Of a stretch of DNA of 64,000 bases, positions 1 to 13,079 are shown piece after piece. The position numbers were made by a program, and so were the translations under genes. The number at the start of each line of letters is the position of its first letter. Within the stretch, counting starts at the first letter, position 1. This DNA comes from Pratylenchus scribneri. Taxonomy: Eukaryota; Nematoda; Chromadorea; Rhabditida; Pratylenchidae. The notes under the pieces are model-generated. The model was given only the letters and a program-made list of their open reading frames with translations, searched no databases and was not told the DNA's origin. The stretch is taken from positions 1,377,001 to 1,441,000 of the forward strand of contig JAQSEB010000005.1 of the NCBI GenBank assembly GCA_030063045.1, in the 5' to 3' direction.

Positions 1-3000
1 CCTAATTAATGAAAAATTGTGAATAATTAAATAATATATAATAGCGAATTAATTAAAAAAATTGAATACTTCTGAGATAGTACTAATTTGTCCAATTTTT
101 CCTCAAAAATATATTTTTAAATCAATTTCACTACAACAAAAACAAAACAATGCTGGAAATGCAATCCTAAATAGAAAGAAGAAGAGAAATTGAGAATGTC
201 TAAATTATTTATAAATTTATATGTAGATGAAAAATAAAATTATTAATATCCTCTTAACTAATGAAAAAAAGAAATTAATGAATAATTAAATAAAATATAG
301 CGAATTGATTTAAATAATTGTATTTTGAGATAATTATTTATAGTAAAATTAAAATAGAAAAGAAGCCATAATGGCATTAAAATAATAATAAATAAAGAAA
401 AATAAAAATAATAATGGATTAAATTTTAAAAAATTTTAAATCCTTCTTAGCAATTATTATTTAATAATGAAAAATGAAATTATTTAATTGTAGGGAATAA
501 TTAATTAATGTATAATCACCGAGAACGTGAGCTACGGTTGAAATAAATGTTCATAAAAGAGAATGAACGCAGAATAAATCGCAAAATTTAATTTTATAAA
601 TATTCTATTTAATAAAAAAAAGTAATTAAAATTAATTTATTTAATAAAAAATAAAATAAATTATTTATTTATTTATTTACAATTTATTTATTTATTTATT
701 AATAAATTTTCAAATAAAAATTTAATTATTATGAACATGAGAAATAAAATTAAAATTATTACGCCTAGATAATTAATGAAAAATTGAAATTAAAAATTTT
801 GATATACTATGAAAGAATATTTAAATAATATATAACAAATTAATTAAAAATAGAATACTTCTGAGATAATAGTCGGATAATTATTTTTAATAAAATTAAA
901 AATAGAAAAGAAGTCATAATGGTATTAAAATAAGAATAAAGAATGAAACTGAATATAATAATGGATAAAATTTTTAAAAATTTTAAAATTCATTCTTAAT
1001 AATTATGATATATTAGTGAAAAATTATTTATTTATAAGGAAAAAATTAATTAATATATAATATAAATTCAATAAGCCAAATTGACCAAGAAAGAGAGGAA
1101 AGAGAATTCCATTGGCACAAAATGTCAATTCGTGAGATCGTGAGCAAAACGAAAACGATAGAGAACTGGAGACCGGAATTTAATTTAATAAATTTTATAT
1201 TTTATAAAAAATGAAATTAAATTTAGTTTATACTAAAAAAAACAAAAAAAGTATTATAATCTATTTATTAATAAATAAAAATTTAATATTTATGAATTTT
1301 TATGTAAAGGAAAAAAATAATTAAAACCCCTAAAAATCTAAATAAATAATCAATTTAAATTAAAAAAAAATATAGTAACAGATGGTCACTCAAAGAATTG
1401 CAACGCGAAATTGAATATCGAAGACTGAAGGAAATGAACATATTAATAAAAAAATTTAGAATATATTTTTTTAATAAAATTGAATAATATATTAAATTAT
1501 ATTATTGGAAAAAATGGACATTTTTCAAAAATTGGGATGATTATTTTGTAATAAAATTAACATTTAAAATGAATACATGATAAAAAATTGCTTCATAGAG
1601 TTCAGGAATGATTAATTTTGTCGGATAATTTTAATAATAAAATTAATAATTGAAAAAAGGCATAAAGGCATTAAAATTATAATAATAATAAAGAATGAAA
1701 TAAATATATGGATTAAATTGTAAAAAAATTTAATACATTTACGAATCATGACTATGTGAAAAATAAAATTATTAATTGTAATAAAAATTAATTAATATAT
1801 AATAATAATTCTGATATGAGAGCTAAGATGGGAGAGAGAGTTGCGAATAAAATAAATAAAATAATGGATTTAATTTTAAAAATTTTAATTCATTCTTAAC
1901 CATTATATAAAGAATTGAAAAATTATATTTTTAATTGTAGTGAAAATTAATTAATATATAATAAATAATTAGAAATTTGACATGAATACGAAGACTCAAG
2001 GAATTTGAGTTGCAACGATTTCAAAACGAAATCTTCTGAAGAGAAGATGAATTACGTAACGTCTGGAGACTTTTTTATCAACAAATCGAGCAATTGAAGA
2101 CAACAGTGAAAAAAAAAATAAAAAGAATAAAGAATGAAATATAATCACATTAAAAAAAGAATAACGAATGAATTAAATATATAAATTATAAAAAAAAAAA
2201 TAAAATCCATTCTAACTCTTATATAATGAATTGAAAAATTAAATTATTAATTGCAATGAAAATTAATTAATATATAATAAAAATTCTACGCGACGGCGCG
2301 AAATAGAAAATGTAAGAATTTAGGGAGAGCAAAACGGTAAGGAAAGATTTAAATAAAAAAAATTAAATTAAAATTATACTATAAAAAAATATTAATTAAT
2401 TTATTTATTAATAAATTTTCAAATAAAAATTTAATTAGTAATGAATTTTATGAAAATGAAATATAAAATTATTATACCTAAATAATGTAAAATTAAATTA
2501 ATTAAATTTTATAAATCGATAAATGAATAATTAAATAATATATAGCGAATTAATTTAAAAAATGATGAATACTTCTGAGATAATAGTGGGATAATTATTT
2601 ATAATAAAATTAAGAATTGAAAATAAGCCAAAATGACATTAAAATAAAATAAAGAATGAAATTGAATATAATAATGGATTAAAATTGTAAAAAAAATTTT
2701 AAAGCCATTTTTAACTATTTTATAAATAAGTAATAAGTGAAATTTAAATAATATATAATAAAAATTCAATGACGAAATTCCGAAATCCCAACAATCCCAA
2801 TGAAAGAAGAGTGAAAAAGAACGTCGAATAGAGTTAGAGTGGCAAGATCAAGTCATTTAATTGGATAAATTTTTCTATTTAAAGAAATGAAATGAAAATT
2901 ATTTTATTTTTAAAAAAGAAAAAATTAATTATTTTTTATAAATGAAGAAATAAAATTATTACACCTAAAAAATTAATGAATTTAAATAAAATATAAATTT

Positions 3001-5020
3001 TTGATATTTTGATAAAATTAAATAATACATAGCAAATGAATTAAAAAATGAATACTTTTGACATTTTTAGATAATTACTGTATTTAATTTAATAAATATT
3101 TGAAAAGAAGGCATAAATGGCATTAATAATAAGAATAAAGAAATGAAAATAAATTTAAAAATGGATTAAAATTGTATTAATCCATTTTTAACTTTTTATA
3201 TAAATAAATAATCTGATTAATTATTATAAATTATAAATAAAATTGAATTAAATTATTTAATTGTAATGAAAAGTTACTTAATAAATATAATAGGAAAGAA
3301 ACTGGTCACCGAGAAAAGTTCGGAGAAACCAGGAGCAAACACGCATCAAGGATCATAATTTTTATACATTTTCTATATTAGAAAAAAAATGAAAAAAATT
3401 ATTTCTAAATAAATTTCGAATTTACATTTAATTATTTATGAATTTTTATATAAATGAAAAAAATAAAATAATTTTTAGCCCTAAAATTTTATTAATGGAA
3501 AGCATAATTGAATTAAAATGATAAGAATAAAGAATGAAATTAAATAAATAATGGATTAAAATTGTAATAAATTTATTATCAATTATTAACCATTTATATA
3601 GATAAATAATCTGATTAATTGTTATATAGATTAACAAAAAAAAAATTATATAATTTAATTTTATTGAAAATTAATTAAATAATATATAATAGTAATTCGG
3701 GAAGCGCGAAGCACCTAGAATAGTGGCAGCGGCACTTCCAAGAAAGACAGCGTCAGAAAGATTGTAATGCGTCAATTAATTTTATAAATTTTCTATTTTA
3801 TAAAATATGGAAATAAAATTAATTTTATTATAAAAAAGAAAAAAAATAAAAATTAATTTATAAATAAATTTGCAAAGATAAATGTATTTAATATATTGAT
3901 AAAATAAAATTATATATAGCGGCGAATTAATTTTAAAAAATTGAATCCTTTTGACATATGAGGAGATTTATAATAAATTAAGAATTGAAAAGAAGCCATT
4001 GACATTAAAATAATATGAATAAAAAATAAATTAAATAATTAATGGATTAAAATTTTAAAAAATTTTAAATACATTATTAACAATTTATATAGATAAATAA
4101 TTTTATTATATATTAGAAAAATAATTTAATTGTGAAATTTAAATAATATATAATATAAGAAATTAATAAGAATTCTGAGAACGCGAAGGTGGGGATAGAT
4201 GGAACTTGGAAGCTTGGCAGTTGGCACTCATATTCATCGTTCATCGAACAGAATCGACGAAAATTAGAGCGACCGGATCGCGTAAATTAATTTATAAATT
4301 TTTTATTTAACAAAATGAAATTAAAATTAATTTTATACTACAAAAAAAATAATTATGTATAAATAAATTTTAAATAAAAATTTAATTAAGTATCTATGAA
4401 TTTTCATAGAAATAAAAAATAAAATTATTATACAACTAAAAAAATTTTAAAAATAAAATTTATAATTATATTTATAAAAAATTGAATATATCCTAATATT
4501 ATCTAAAATATATCGAATAAAATTGAATAAAAATATTGAATTCATTTAAATAATTGAATACTTCTGAGATAGTAGTCGGATAATTATTTATAATATGATT
4601 AAGATGGCAAAATATAAGAAAAAATGAAAATAATAAATGAAATAATGGATTAAAATTGTAAAAAATTTTAAATCCATTCTAAGCAACTTATACAGATAAA
4701 AAATTAAAAATACTTTAATTGTAATGAAATTTACCTAATATATAATAAAATAAAAATAAAGGAACTTGAATTACAACGACTACGCAATGACATCCTCCGT
4801 AGAGAGATCGAGTCAATTAATTTTATAAATTTTCTATTTTAGAAAAAAAGATGAAATTAAAATTAAATTATATAATAAAAAATAAGAAAAAATTAATTTA
4901 ATAAATAAATTTTCAACTATAAATGTAATTTAACTATGAATTTTTATGGAATGAGATAATAAAATAATTAATATAACCTAAATAACAAATAAAAAAATAA
5001 AATTAAAATATTAAAATTTA
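1..5020 (+). repeat. AT-rich tandem array of diverged modules with coding-like patches
   Basis: The segment is made of recurring blocks: a stretch like 'gaatacttctgagata' (near 65, 845, 2565, 4555; altered near 3055 and 3940), then 'aaaagaagccataatggcattaaaat', then 'aatggattaaaattgtaaaaaa', then 'attaattaatatataat'. After this comes a 50-120 bp GC-richer patch, followed by 'aattttataaattttctattt'. Patches lie near 520, 1070, 1382, 1990, 2285, 2770, 3300, 3700, 4180 and 4755. On the + strand they read as short charged helices, for example KELQREIEYRRLKEMN near 1390 and KELELQRLRNDILRREIES near 4760. I see no consistent splice sites and several patches hold stops, so this looks like a decayed exon-intron duplication series rather than a working gene. 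Confidence 0.6.
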
Positions 5021-5524
5021 TAAATAAAATTGGGGTCTGGGGGGGAAATCTGGCCAAGGACTGTCGCAAGCCATGTCTGAAAAAAGATGAGCGACCCCCA
5101 GACAAATGAACCAATATAATTCTATAAAAATAAAAATGCATCGATTTGTAAAATTTTATCATTAAAAATGAAATAAAAATTTATATTAAAAGCAAAATAT
5201 TTAAAAAATTTTTATTGCCAATTTTACTATAAAAAAAATTACAGTATTTCATAATTTTAATTTCAAATTTTTCCTCTAAAATTTTTTGCCTTTTTAAAAG
5301 GCTTGCGGCAAATTCCAAAGATCAAAATTTCGTTTTAGGAGGAAAAGGAAAATAATAAAGTTAATTAAAAATAAATATTCTAATTCCGAATATATTTGTA
5401 GAAATTAAAACAAAAATTTGTCCAACAAAATAAAAACTGTTGCATTTTTAAGTACCGGAAACCGGACTAATAATAATTTAATTAATATGAAATTTATTAA
5501 GGGGAAAATCCCCTCTAATTTTGT
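5021..5524. other. Non-coding spacer with a small inverted repeat
   Basis: A GC-rich island near 5033-5103 begins with GTCTGGGGG and ends with CCCCCAGAC, so it can fold back on itself. The rest is AT-rich sequence without a supported gene. Confidence 0.4.
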
Positions 5525-6600
5525 TTGCATCATTTTTTTCCCAAAAATTTTGTACATATTTCCATCGCCACTGATTCATTTTATTCAATTTTGATGTTCA
5601 TCAATCCAATCAACACAATAAGTGGATTGAATTCATCATTTTATTTCGAATATTTTCCCTCTAAATTGGATGATTGGAATCAGCAGATTGGAACGACGAA
5701 CCGTTAAAAAGCCACCGAAAAGTGTTCATTCCATTACAATCCATTCGCCATTTCAATTCCAGCAAATAAAAATTTCATTAGGAAAATGAAATGAAAATAT
5801 TTTGTGAATTATTCCATTTTATTCTCCCATTTATTAGTTCCTAACCTTATTTCTTACTGCTTTAATTTAAGTCCCCAATTTTTTCTCCTTCCTTTCACCT
5901 AATTTCATTCCTTCTTATCGCGCACTTTGACCATTTTTTCCTTATAACAAATGGTTCAATTCCCTTTTAATTTTGCCAAAACTTAGCTGTCCTCATCCGG
6001 GATCCTAAAATGGTTGAATTCACTTTTATTTTTGCCAAAATAAAACAATCAAATATTTCCGATTCTGAACGCGATCGCCAGCGACAAAATGATCCCAGTC
6101 CCTTCGCCTTTACTCACCGCCATTTTATCCCCAACCGAGATAGTATTTTTTGCGCTATTTTATTAGAATCCCACTTTTTTAGTATAGTTGATCATTCCCT
6201 TACCAAAATTTTTGTTCAATTAAAAATTTAATCTGAGAAATTAGCAAAGCAATTTCCGGCTAATTTTATTTATTATCTTTTTTTTTTCAAAAATTTTGCA
6301 CATTCCACCGCCGCTGATTCATTTCTTTCATTTTACACTTTCAATCCCATCGACAAAACAAAATTTAATTCATCATTTCATATTAAATATTTATCCCAGT
6401 CTCGATTAATCAAATTGGATGATTGGATGGGCAAATTTGATAGCGACGAACCGAAAAGCCACCAAAAAGCCTTCTTTCCTTTCCATTCCATTTCAATTTC
6501 AATACTTAATAAATTTTCATCAGCGGCGGAAAAATTGATGAATTATTCCATTAAAATTCTCATAATTTTCCTTTTTGGTTAAACCCAAATTATCTATCCT
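5525..6600 (+). repeat. Diverged direct duplication upstream of the coiled-coil gene
   Basis: The stretch near 5535-5860 (short blocks such as 'ccgctgattcat'-like, 'aattcatcatttcatatt'-like and 'aaattggatgattgga', followed by 'gacgaaccg' and 'aaaagccacc') recurs in diverged form near 6285-6600. A shorter pair, 'aaatggttcaattccctttt' near 5950 and 'aaaatggttgaattcacttt' near 6007, lies between them. No open frame is shared by the copies, so I read this as duplicated upstream DNA. Confidence 0.5.
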
Positions 6601-6672
6601 TAATTTGAATAGTTATCTTCTATTAATTAGGCTATTATTATTCACACAAATAAATCCATTTCCGTCCCCATT

Positions 6673-6868
6673 AGAGTAGGACAGACTCGGTTCCTACACG
6701 GTCTCGGTACTAAAACCCGGTTTTCGGTACTTGAAAAAATGTTGGTTCCGGTTCCTCATATTTTCGGTTCTAAAAAGTAAAAAATTCTCAATTTCGGTTC
6801 TAAAATGCCTCGATTTTTGAAACCGGAACCGACTTTTTCCTACACCGGAACAGACTTTGTCCTACTCT
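6673..6868. mobile_element. Palindromic MITE-like element (AGAGTAGGACA ends)
   Basis: About 196 bp with inverted ends AGAGTAGGACA / TGTCCTACTCT, extending imperfectly into 'gactcggttcc' and 'ggaacagacttt'. The interior repeats 'ggttccggttcc'-like words on both strands. I could not find a clean target duplication, so the exact borders are uncertain. Confidence 0.55.
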
Positions 6869-7182
6869 TCCCCCACTCCCCATCCTCCTAAATTAATTCA
6901 TATTGCAATTTCATCGGCGGAAAGCTAATATAGATTATTTCATCCCCAAAATAGGTTTGTTTTCATGTCCTTTACGGTCAACCACAAATTCTTTCCCCTC
7001 CTTAATTCATTATTCGAATATATAACTTTTCTTCCTTACAAGTTAGGCTATTTTCACTTTTAAATCCAATTTCGCCCCCCATTTATTTCATTTTTTCCTT
7101 ACGAGTCTTTTATTATTTTTTTTCCTTTCAGCAAATATTCTGATTCCTCCCTTCAGTCAATTTCCATTTCAACAAACCAAAT

Positions 7183-7404
7183 ATGGTCACTCAAGAAGAG
7201 TTGGAAAAGGCCCGGCAACAACTTAATCAAGAACGGGACGAAATTCGACGTCGTCAAGAAGAGTTGGCTCAGCGTGAAGAAGCTTTGCGCCGCCGTGATG
7301 AGGCATTGCGTCAAGAAGAACGCCGCCGTCGATGGCGCGAAGAAAAAGCTCGACAACGTGAGCGCCGTCGCAACCGTGAGCAGCAAGGCGGTGGACAGCA
7401 GTGA
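7183..7404 (+). CDS. Small Glu/Arg/Gln-rich coiled-coil protein
   Basis: An intact single-exon frame of 73 codons. The protein is almost wholly predicted helix with repeated charged words (QQLNQERDEIRRRQEELAQR), ends with Gly/Gln, and has no signal peptide or membrane segment. The start is preceded by two T-rich acceptor-like sites (ctttcag near 7130 and cccttcag near 7155), which suits a trans-spliced or spliced leader exon, and an AATAAA lies about 75 bp past the stop (near 7480). The first codons, ATGGTCACTCAA, also occur at 1382 inside the AT-rich array, where the downstream words are of the same helix type, so the gene is probably related to that array. I do not recognise the family and assign no function. 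Low-complexity charged frames can be spurious, but the strong difference from the AT-rich surroundings argues for real coding. Confidence 0.55.
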   Translation: MVTQEELEKARQQLNQERDEIRRRQEELAQREEALRRRDEALRQEERRRRWREEKARQRERRRNREQQGGGQQ

Positions 7405-7714
7405 TGGAAGACAATGCCATGATGATGATGCCTTGAGAATAAAGAAGGAAGAAAGAAGTAAATTGATGGGGAAGATAAATAAAATTTTTATTAAATAACA
7501 TTTTTGACAAATTGATTTTTAATTTATAGATTCAAATTATTCACAACTTTTTCGGGAATAAATTCAAAGTCTCTCTATATTTACTATTTTATATATATCA
7601 ATTCATTGAAATGTGCTCAAAAAGGATAAATTAGAATGAATTTAGGGTTGGGATAGGAAAATTTGAATGAATATAAAAGCCATGAAATATAAATAAAATG
7701 TTGAATTTTTCAAA

Positions 7715-8095
7715 CATATTTTGCGACCAATTTTGGTCCGGAAAATGCCAGGCTTTTTATCCGGCCAATTTTGGAAATCTCGGCTTCTAGGCATTTCGAG
7801 TGTATAGGTGGGCTCATTCGACTCGTCATAGTCGATTCTAATTTATAGGATTTAAACTGTTTTACTTCCGACTTCGCGAGATTTCCATGCCGAGCCCTAA
7901 CTCTAACTCTAATTTTAGCACTTAAAACTCCCACTTAAATTGAAATCCTATAAATAAAATTGACCATGTTGAGTCGAATTAGCCCACTCCCGAGTCTGTA
8001 CGATGAAGAGAAGCCGAGATTTCCAAAAATGGCCAGGTAAGAAGCCTGGCCAATTCCGTAAATGGCTAATTTCTGAAACTGGCCGCAATATAAAC
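7715..8095. repeat. Foldback element, family A (copy 1)
   Basis: Two inverted arms of about 110-130 bp. The left arm (near 7745-7850) carries 'ggaaatctcggcttctaggc' and 'cattcgactcgtcatagtcg'; the right arm (near 7930-8060) carries their reverse complements ('gaccatgttgagtcgaatta', 'gaagccgagatttcc'). The loop contains degenerate CCCTAACTCTAA repeats. Related copies lie at 35110-35520, 38460-38780 and 46040-47900. Confidence 0.65.
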
Positions 8096-8449
8096 ATTTC
8101 TATTTTGAAATTTTATATATAAAAGATAATAATTTCGAGAATTGGCTAATTTAATTCCCGAGAATTAACTAAACTAGCTAATTTCGGTAATTTCGATTTT
8201 TTCGAGATCCTACAGACTCGAGACTAGACTCAGTCGATTCGGTATGGTCAAAAATTACTATCTTAAATTTCAATTTCAGCCCGGGAATAGGTTAGGGCTT
8301 CGATTAGGTGTTGTTCGCCGGAGGCGAATACGAATCTAGGGAAAGTATTGTTAAACAAACTCAATCAAAAGGGTCTGAAATTGTCTACTACTTAATTAAC
8401 GAGGAACCCTATTATCAGGGGGCAGGTGAAAATTCATTACACCTCCCCA

Positions 8450-9151
8450 CAGGGGTGCCATCTCCAAAAGTCAAAACCCCGGCATTCGGGTCTAAAAACC
8501 CGGCAAAACTCCGGCAAAAATTTTCAAAACCCCGGTAAAAACCCGGCATCTTTTAAAACGTGTTAAAATGCAATTTAGTAAAAGCTTGTAAAAATTTTCT
8601 ACTTCAGATTTATATTTTTAATTGACTTTTTGAGCATATTTTTAATTGACTTTTTGAGCATGTGCGTTATGAAATAAAGATATCATAAGCTTTAAAAATC
8701 GGTCTGCCGTCAAAAAGTTTAGCCAGAAAAAGCCGCGAAGGAAGGAAAAAAATTAGCTAAAAATGGCCCTGATAGGTAGAAAAAGTAGCTAAAAAAGCCC
8801 TGATAGGGAGAAAAAATAGCTAAAAATGGGCCCTGATTGGAAGAAAAATTAGCTAAAAATGGCCGCGCAGCGAAAAATTAGACCCAAAAATGGCCGCGCA
8901 GCGAAAAATTAGACCCAAAAATGGCCGCGCAGCGAAAAATTAGACCCAAAAATGGCCGCGCAGCGAAAAATTAGACCCAAAAATGGCCGCGCAGCGAAAA
9001 ATTTAGCTAAAAATTTAAAAACATGGCAAAACCCGGCAAAATATGAAAAACCCGGCAAAAAACCCGGCACTTTCAAAATCCCGGCAAAACCCCGGCCGGG
9101 ACATCAAAAACCCGGGAAATGCCGGGTTTCCCCGGTATTATGGCAGCCCTG
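8450..9151. mobile_element. Non-autonomous hAT-like MITE, copy 1 (702 bp)
   Basis: The ends are CAGGGGTGCCA and TGGCAGCCCTG (inverted, one mismatch and a one-base gap). It is flanked by a perfect 8-bp duplication, cctcccca, at 8442-8449 and 9152-9159, the hallmark of hAT-type insertion. The interior is rich in 'cccggcaaaa' words and holds five copies of a 31-bp unit containing GGCCGCGCAGCG. It has no transposase. Other copies are at 40180 and 55790. Confidence 0.9.
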
Positions 9152-11309
9152 CCTCCCCAGCTCAGATAACTTAAGAATGAAAAATTACACGAGAGAAATT
9201 CTAAACCCTAAAATTATAACCTAAATTATCCCAAAACCTAACCCTACCCTACCCCTAAAAATCATCCGGCCCAACCCAAACCTAACCTTACCTTATTCAT
9301 TAATTTTTCTTGCCTTCCTTAAGCAATGAGTTATGGGAATGATTTCTGCGAATAAAATTGATGAAAAAGGTAATTCCTATCCCAAAAGAATTTTTTCTTG
9401 ATTATCCTTCGAACTTGTTCATCCAAAATTCTATCCATTTCCACCATATTGTCAATCACATTCTAGTGTGGCCGGAAATGAACCGCCGATAGCGATATTC
9501 AGATTGTCAAAGCAATGCCATGTGTCATCATACGGTATTCGGATGATCTTTCAGCAGCAGGAAACTTCCATGAAATCCAAATGTTCATAATTTTATCATT
9601 TTTAGAATTAAAATTAGCAAAAAATTGGAACCAAAAAGCTTTGCACAATTAATAGATATTTTTACAGAATTGATGGCAAAAAGCCATTGTTTATCTAATA
9701 AGTATTTTCAGCAGTCATTTTTTGGCCATAATTTGATAATATCAGATAATTGTCAATCAATTCTTTTTAAATTTAAGTTAATTTTGTGCTTAAATCGTAT
9801 TTTACTATTTGATTTTAACAATCTTTAGCCTTTAGGTCATTCGATGTGTCTTGAAGTGCTCAATCGAATGGTATAAAGTATTTAGATTCTAATAAGATCA
9901 GGCATTAAAAATTTATTAAACATTAGACAAACGAATGCGCACCCCTGCGAAATTGTATAGTATTTCTTCTGATGATAAAAAGAGCAATTAAATCTGTAGA
10001 GTTATTAAGAAAGTCAATTGCTTGCCCAGTGCCAGCCCAATTTAATAAAATTTTTAATGCTATGTCCATGCTTTGAAAAACCTTACATAAACATTTCCAA
10101 ATCCAATGACTTGTGGAATAAAAAAAAAATTTTGCGAAATTTTCTAATCCTGTAGAATATATTTTTTAATCAACATCAATCAAAGAGTAAAGAAATTTTT
10201 CCCACGTCAATTCATCTTTATCCAATTTCGGCCAATATGTCAATGGCATGCATTAATTTTTCATCGGGCATTCGGCATTTAAAGTGGTGGCAAGACAAAT
10301 TGTGTGCCGGCTGCCACTTTTCTCTTTGCATTGTTTTTGTTTTATTTTAATCTTCTTGGCACAATCAAAAATTGATGTTTTCCGCCCTTGCGTTGTGACG
10401 TATTTAAGATTGAAATGGGCCCAAAAAAGCTATTAAGGTGGGCCATGTTTTTGTTTCGGAAAGATGGAGCCACCCAAAGAATGTGGATATATTTTGGAAA
10501 GAAAGATGAAGGTCTACGCTAATTTCTTTCAACATAGGACATTTCAATACCACCAGTTTACGTTAATGTATTGGTCCATTCTTTTGGCCATATCTCACCA
10601 AGAGAGCAACCAATTTAGAAAGGCGATATCACTGACCTTCGAAGCTCAAAATCTCATTTAAAAAGTTGTTAATCTAATTTGTTGATAATTTAAAATGATT
10701 ATTAAATAAAAGTCGCTTTTCCTCAGCACATTCCAATTCATTACATTCAAATATAATTATATAAATATTTTCTAAAATTTGATTTCATAAATTAAAATAG
10801 GTACGCCACTTTTTATAGGACTTTTTAGTCTCTAAAATGGGCATTCATCTTCCAAGATTGGCTGCATCCTTGTTGAGCTATGGCAAAAGAATGGCCTCAG
10901 GCACTAAAATGGCGGTCGATGAAACCGGCGAGGGTCATTTCAGTGTCTGCCGTTTCAATGCCATTCATTTAATGAGTCATAAGCTCATAAGTCATACCCA
11001 ATATTCAACAAAGAAAAACCTTTTGATGCAATTTTGGTTTCATTGGATAGAACTTTTCGAATTCTATTAGATAATGAATAAGGTTTTTTGATTAATCAAA
11101 ATTTAAGTGACTTAAAGACGAAAAAATTGAAATCATTTTTCCTAATTCAGAATCTTGTAATTAAATACAAGGTTATCGAACTTTTTACAAATCCCAATAA
11201 ACTATTTTATAAAGATCGAATCACTCCATCCAATGATACTAAGATTAAATTAAACGGTTTCTTCTTTGCCGAATTATGATGACTCGCCAAAATGGCTGGT
11301 ACTGAAATG
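9152..11309. other. Intergenic stretch with no supported gene
   Basis: It holds short frames only, none with recognisable motifs or splice structure. A block near 10805-10900 resembles 35795-35900 ('ccaagattggctgcatcc' versus 'tagattggcaactccctc', then 'gctatggcaaaagaatg'), so part of it is dispersed repeat. The part just upstream of 11310 lies before the neuropeptide gene and may hold its promoter, but I see no defined element. Confidence 0.4.
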
Positions 11310-11524
11310 GGTACATTTCTGGTTTGTGTGCCCATTTTTGAAAAGTGCTTCGTCCCCCCTTTGGGCTTTAGGGTTTGGGTTTGGATTTAGGATACACGCA
11401 TGATGATTCTTGCCCCATCCTAACCCTAACATAACGCTGACTATCCCTAACCCGAAATATGACAAAACATAGGGGGAGGGACCAAGCACTTTTCAAAAAT
11501 GGGCACACAAACCAGAAAAGTACC
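11310..11524. mobile_element. GGTAC-ended MITE, copy 1 (215 bp)
   Basis: Long inverted ends of about 50 bp (left 'ggtacatttctggtttgtgt', right its near complement 'accagaaaagtacc'). It is flanked by ctgaaatg at 11302-11309 and ctgaaacg at 11525-11532, a 7/8 match to an 8-bp target duplication. The loop holds degenerate TTAGGG-like words. Sister copies lie at 33988 and 61709. Confidence 0.8.
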
Positions 11525-11884
11525 CTGAAACGGCCGGAATTGAAATGTCCTCCCCGCGATGAATGGTCCCTTCCCGAGTCGGTGGCATATTGCCTTTTAA
11601 TTTATGAGTTCCGCTTTTTTTGTCATCCATCTAAAAAAAGAAGAAGGATGGATATGGAGGCTTTTGGCCCATTAAATTAGTCGTCTTCTTTTTTGGGCGG
11701 AACAATATGTCCCGCTGTCCTCCTCCTCCACCCAATTCAATTCCACACGGACACCCACTCCCACAAAAAGCGTTGTTGTTTGGGCCATTTAAGGACATCC
11801 ATTCATTCATTCAACCGTGTCCACCGCCATTTTTCCATTTCCATTATCCCACAAAGAGAATTGTGCCGAAAAATTTTGCCAAAA

Positions 11885-12879
11885 ATGATGCACTTCAACA
11901 GCAATTATCTTCTCATTCTCAGTGCCACGCCATTCTTTTTATGCTTCGTTGCGCAACTTTTGCACGGTTTTGAGCTGGTAAGATTATGATGAATTTTATA
12001 ATTAGGGAACAGATTTTAGGTTTTGACCTATTTTTATGAATTACATTTGATGAGAAAGGCAAATAATTTTATAATTTTATGTGCATTTATTTCATGTTTT
12101 CGGTTAATTTTTTGGTCTAATTTACCTATATTGGCAATTTTTTGTGGAAAATTTTCATTAAAAAAATGCAAAAAATCACCAATTTTGTCATTTTCCGAAA
12201 TTTTGCAAATTTAACATAAATAGACACCCATTTTCTAAAATTTTTCACCTAAAATTCGCCCCTAATTTATATGAATAATAAAAATAGATGACAATTAATT
12301 TATCCATAAAATCATTGAATTTTCACATAATTTTTCGCTCCGAAAAAATCAACAATTAGAGGCCATAAAATTTGATCAGATGGAGCTTCTTTTTAAGCGA
12401 TATCTTGCTTAAAACCTTAGCCCTAATTTTAATCTATTATAAGCCCAAAAACTTTGTTCTAGTCAAGTTTTAAAACCACAAAAAAAATTGCTTTGAAAAA
12501 TAGGTAAATTCAATGATTTTATATGTAAAGTAATATTTTCTCACAATAATAATATATTTTTTAAGGATGAGCCAATTCTTCATCCCCCAATCGACAAACG
12601 GTCAAGTGAGGAATACGGTAAATTTTACTTTTATTCCCCCAAGCCCCAACAAAAATTTTTCCCACGGGCACAGAGGAATTCATCAAAGGCAGCGGTCGTT
12701 TTCCAATGGGTTTCGGGAAGAGGTCTTCGCCATCGTATTATGTGGGAAGGACGCCAACTTTGTCCGAGCGATTCCTATTGATGAAACCGGCAACCGATTT
12801 TGGCAATGCTCGCCAATTCATAATAGCCGCTGAAGGCATTCCCATTGTTGGTGGTGGCGGATGGCAAGGAGGTCCATAA
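11885..12879 (+). CDS. NLP-6-like (MGFamide) neuropeptide precursor
   Basis: Three exons, 11885-11977, 12566-12617 and 12674-12879, join in phase with GT-AG introns to give 116 residues. Residues 1 to about 28 form a signal peptide (LLILSATPFFLCFVA core). A KR site then releases a peptide of about 20 residues ending FPMGFG before a second KR, which predicts C-terminal amidation to MGFamide. C. elegans NLP-6 contains peptides ending MGFG-KR, and this is the basis for the name. The tail after the second KR ends GGGGWQGGP and carries no further dibasic site. The product would be processed in neurons and secreted. The second intron is only 56 bp; reading through it breaks the frame, which supports the splice. 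A second neuropeptide precursor lies 2.2 kb downstream on the same strand. Other amidated peptides with a similar ending are possible, so the family call is moderate. Confidence 0.75.
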
Positions 12880-13079
12880 AAGAAGGGAGAATGGGAAAAT
12901 CAAAGGAGGAGGAAGAAATTCATTCCCTATGAATCCGTAATTTGAATGCCCTTTTTTGCCATTGCCATTGATGAATTATTTCCGTCCATCTTTAAAAGTA
13001 TAAAAAATTGACAAATTACTTTTGAATTTATGAAAAAATATTATTTTGATTCCAATTTAATGAAATTATTAATTGGATG

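Noticed and set aside
9625..11279. Several frames of 63-77 codons
   Set aside because: AT-rich, no signal, domain or splice context, and part of the region is dispersed repeat.
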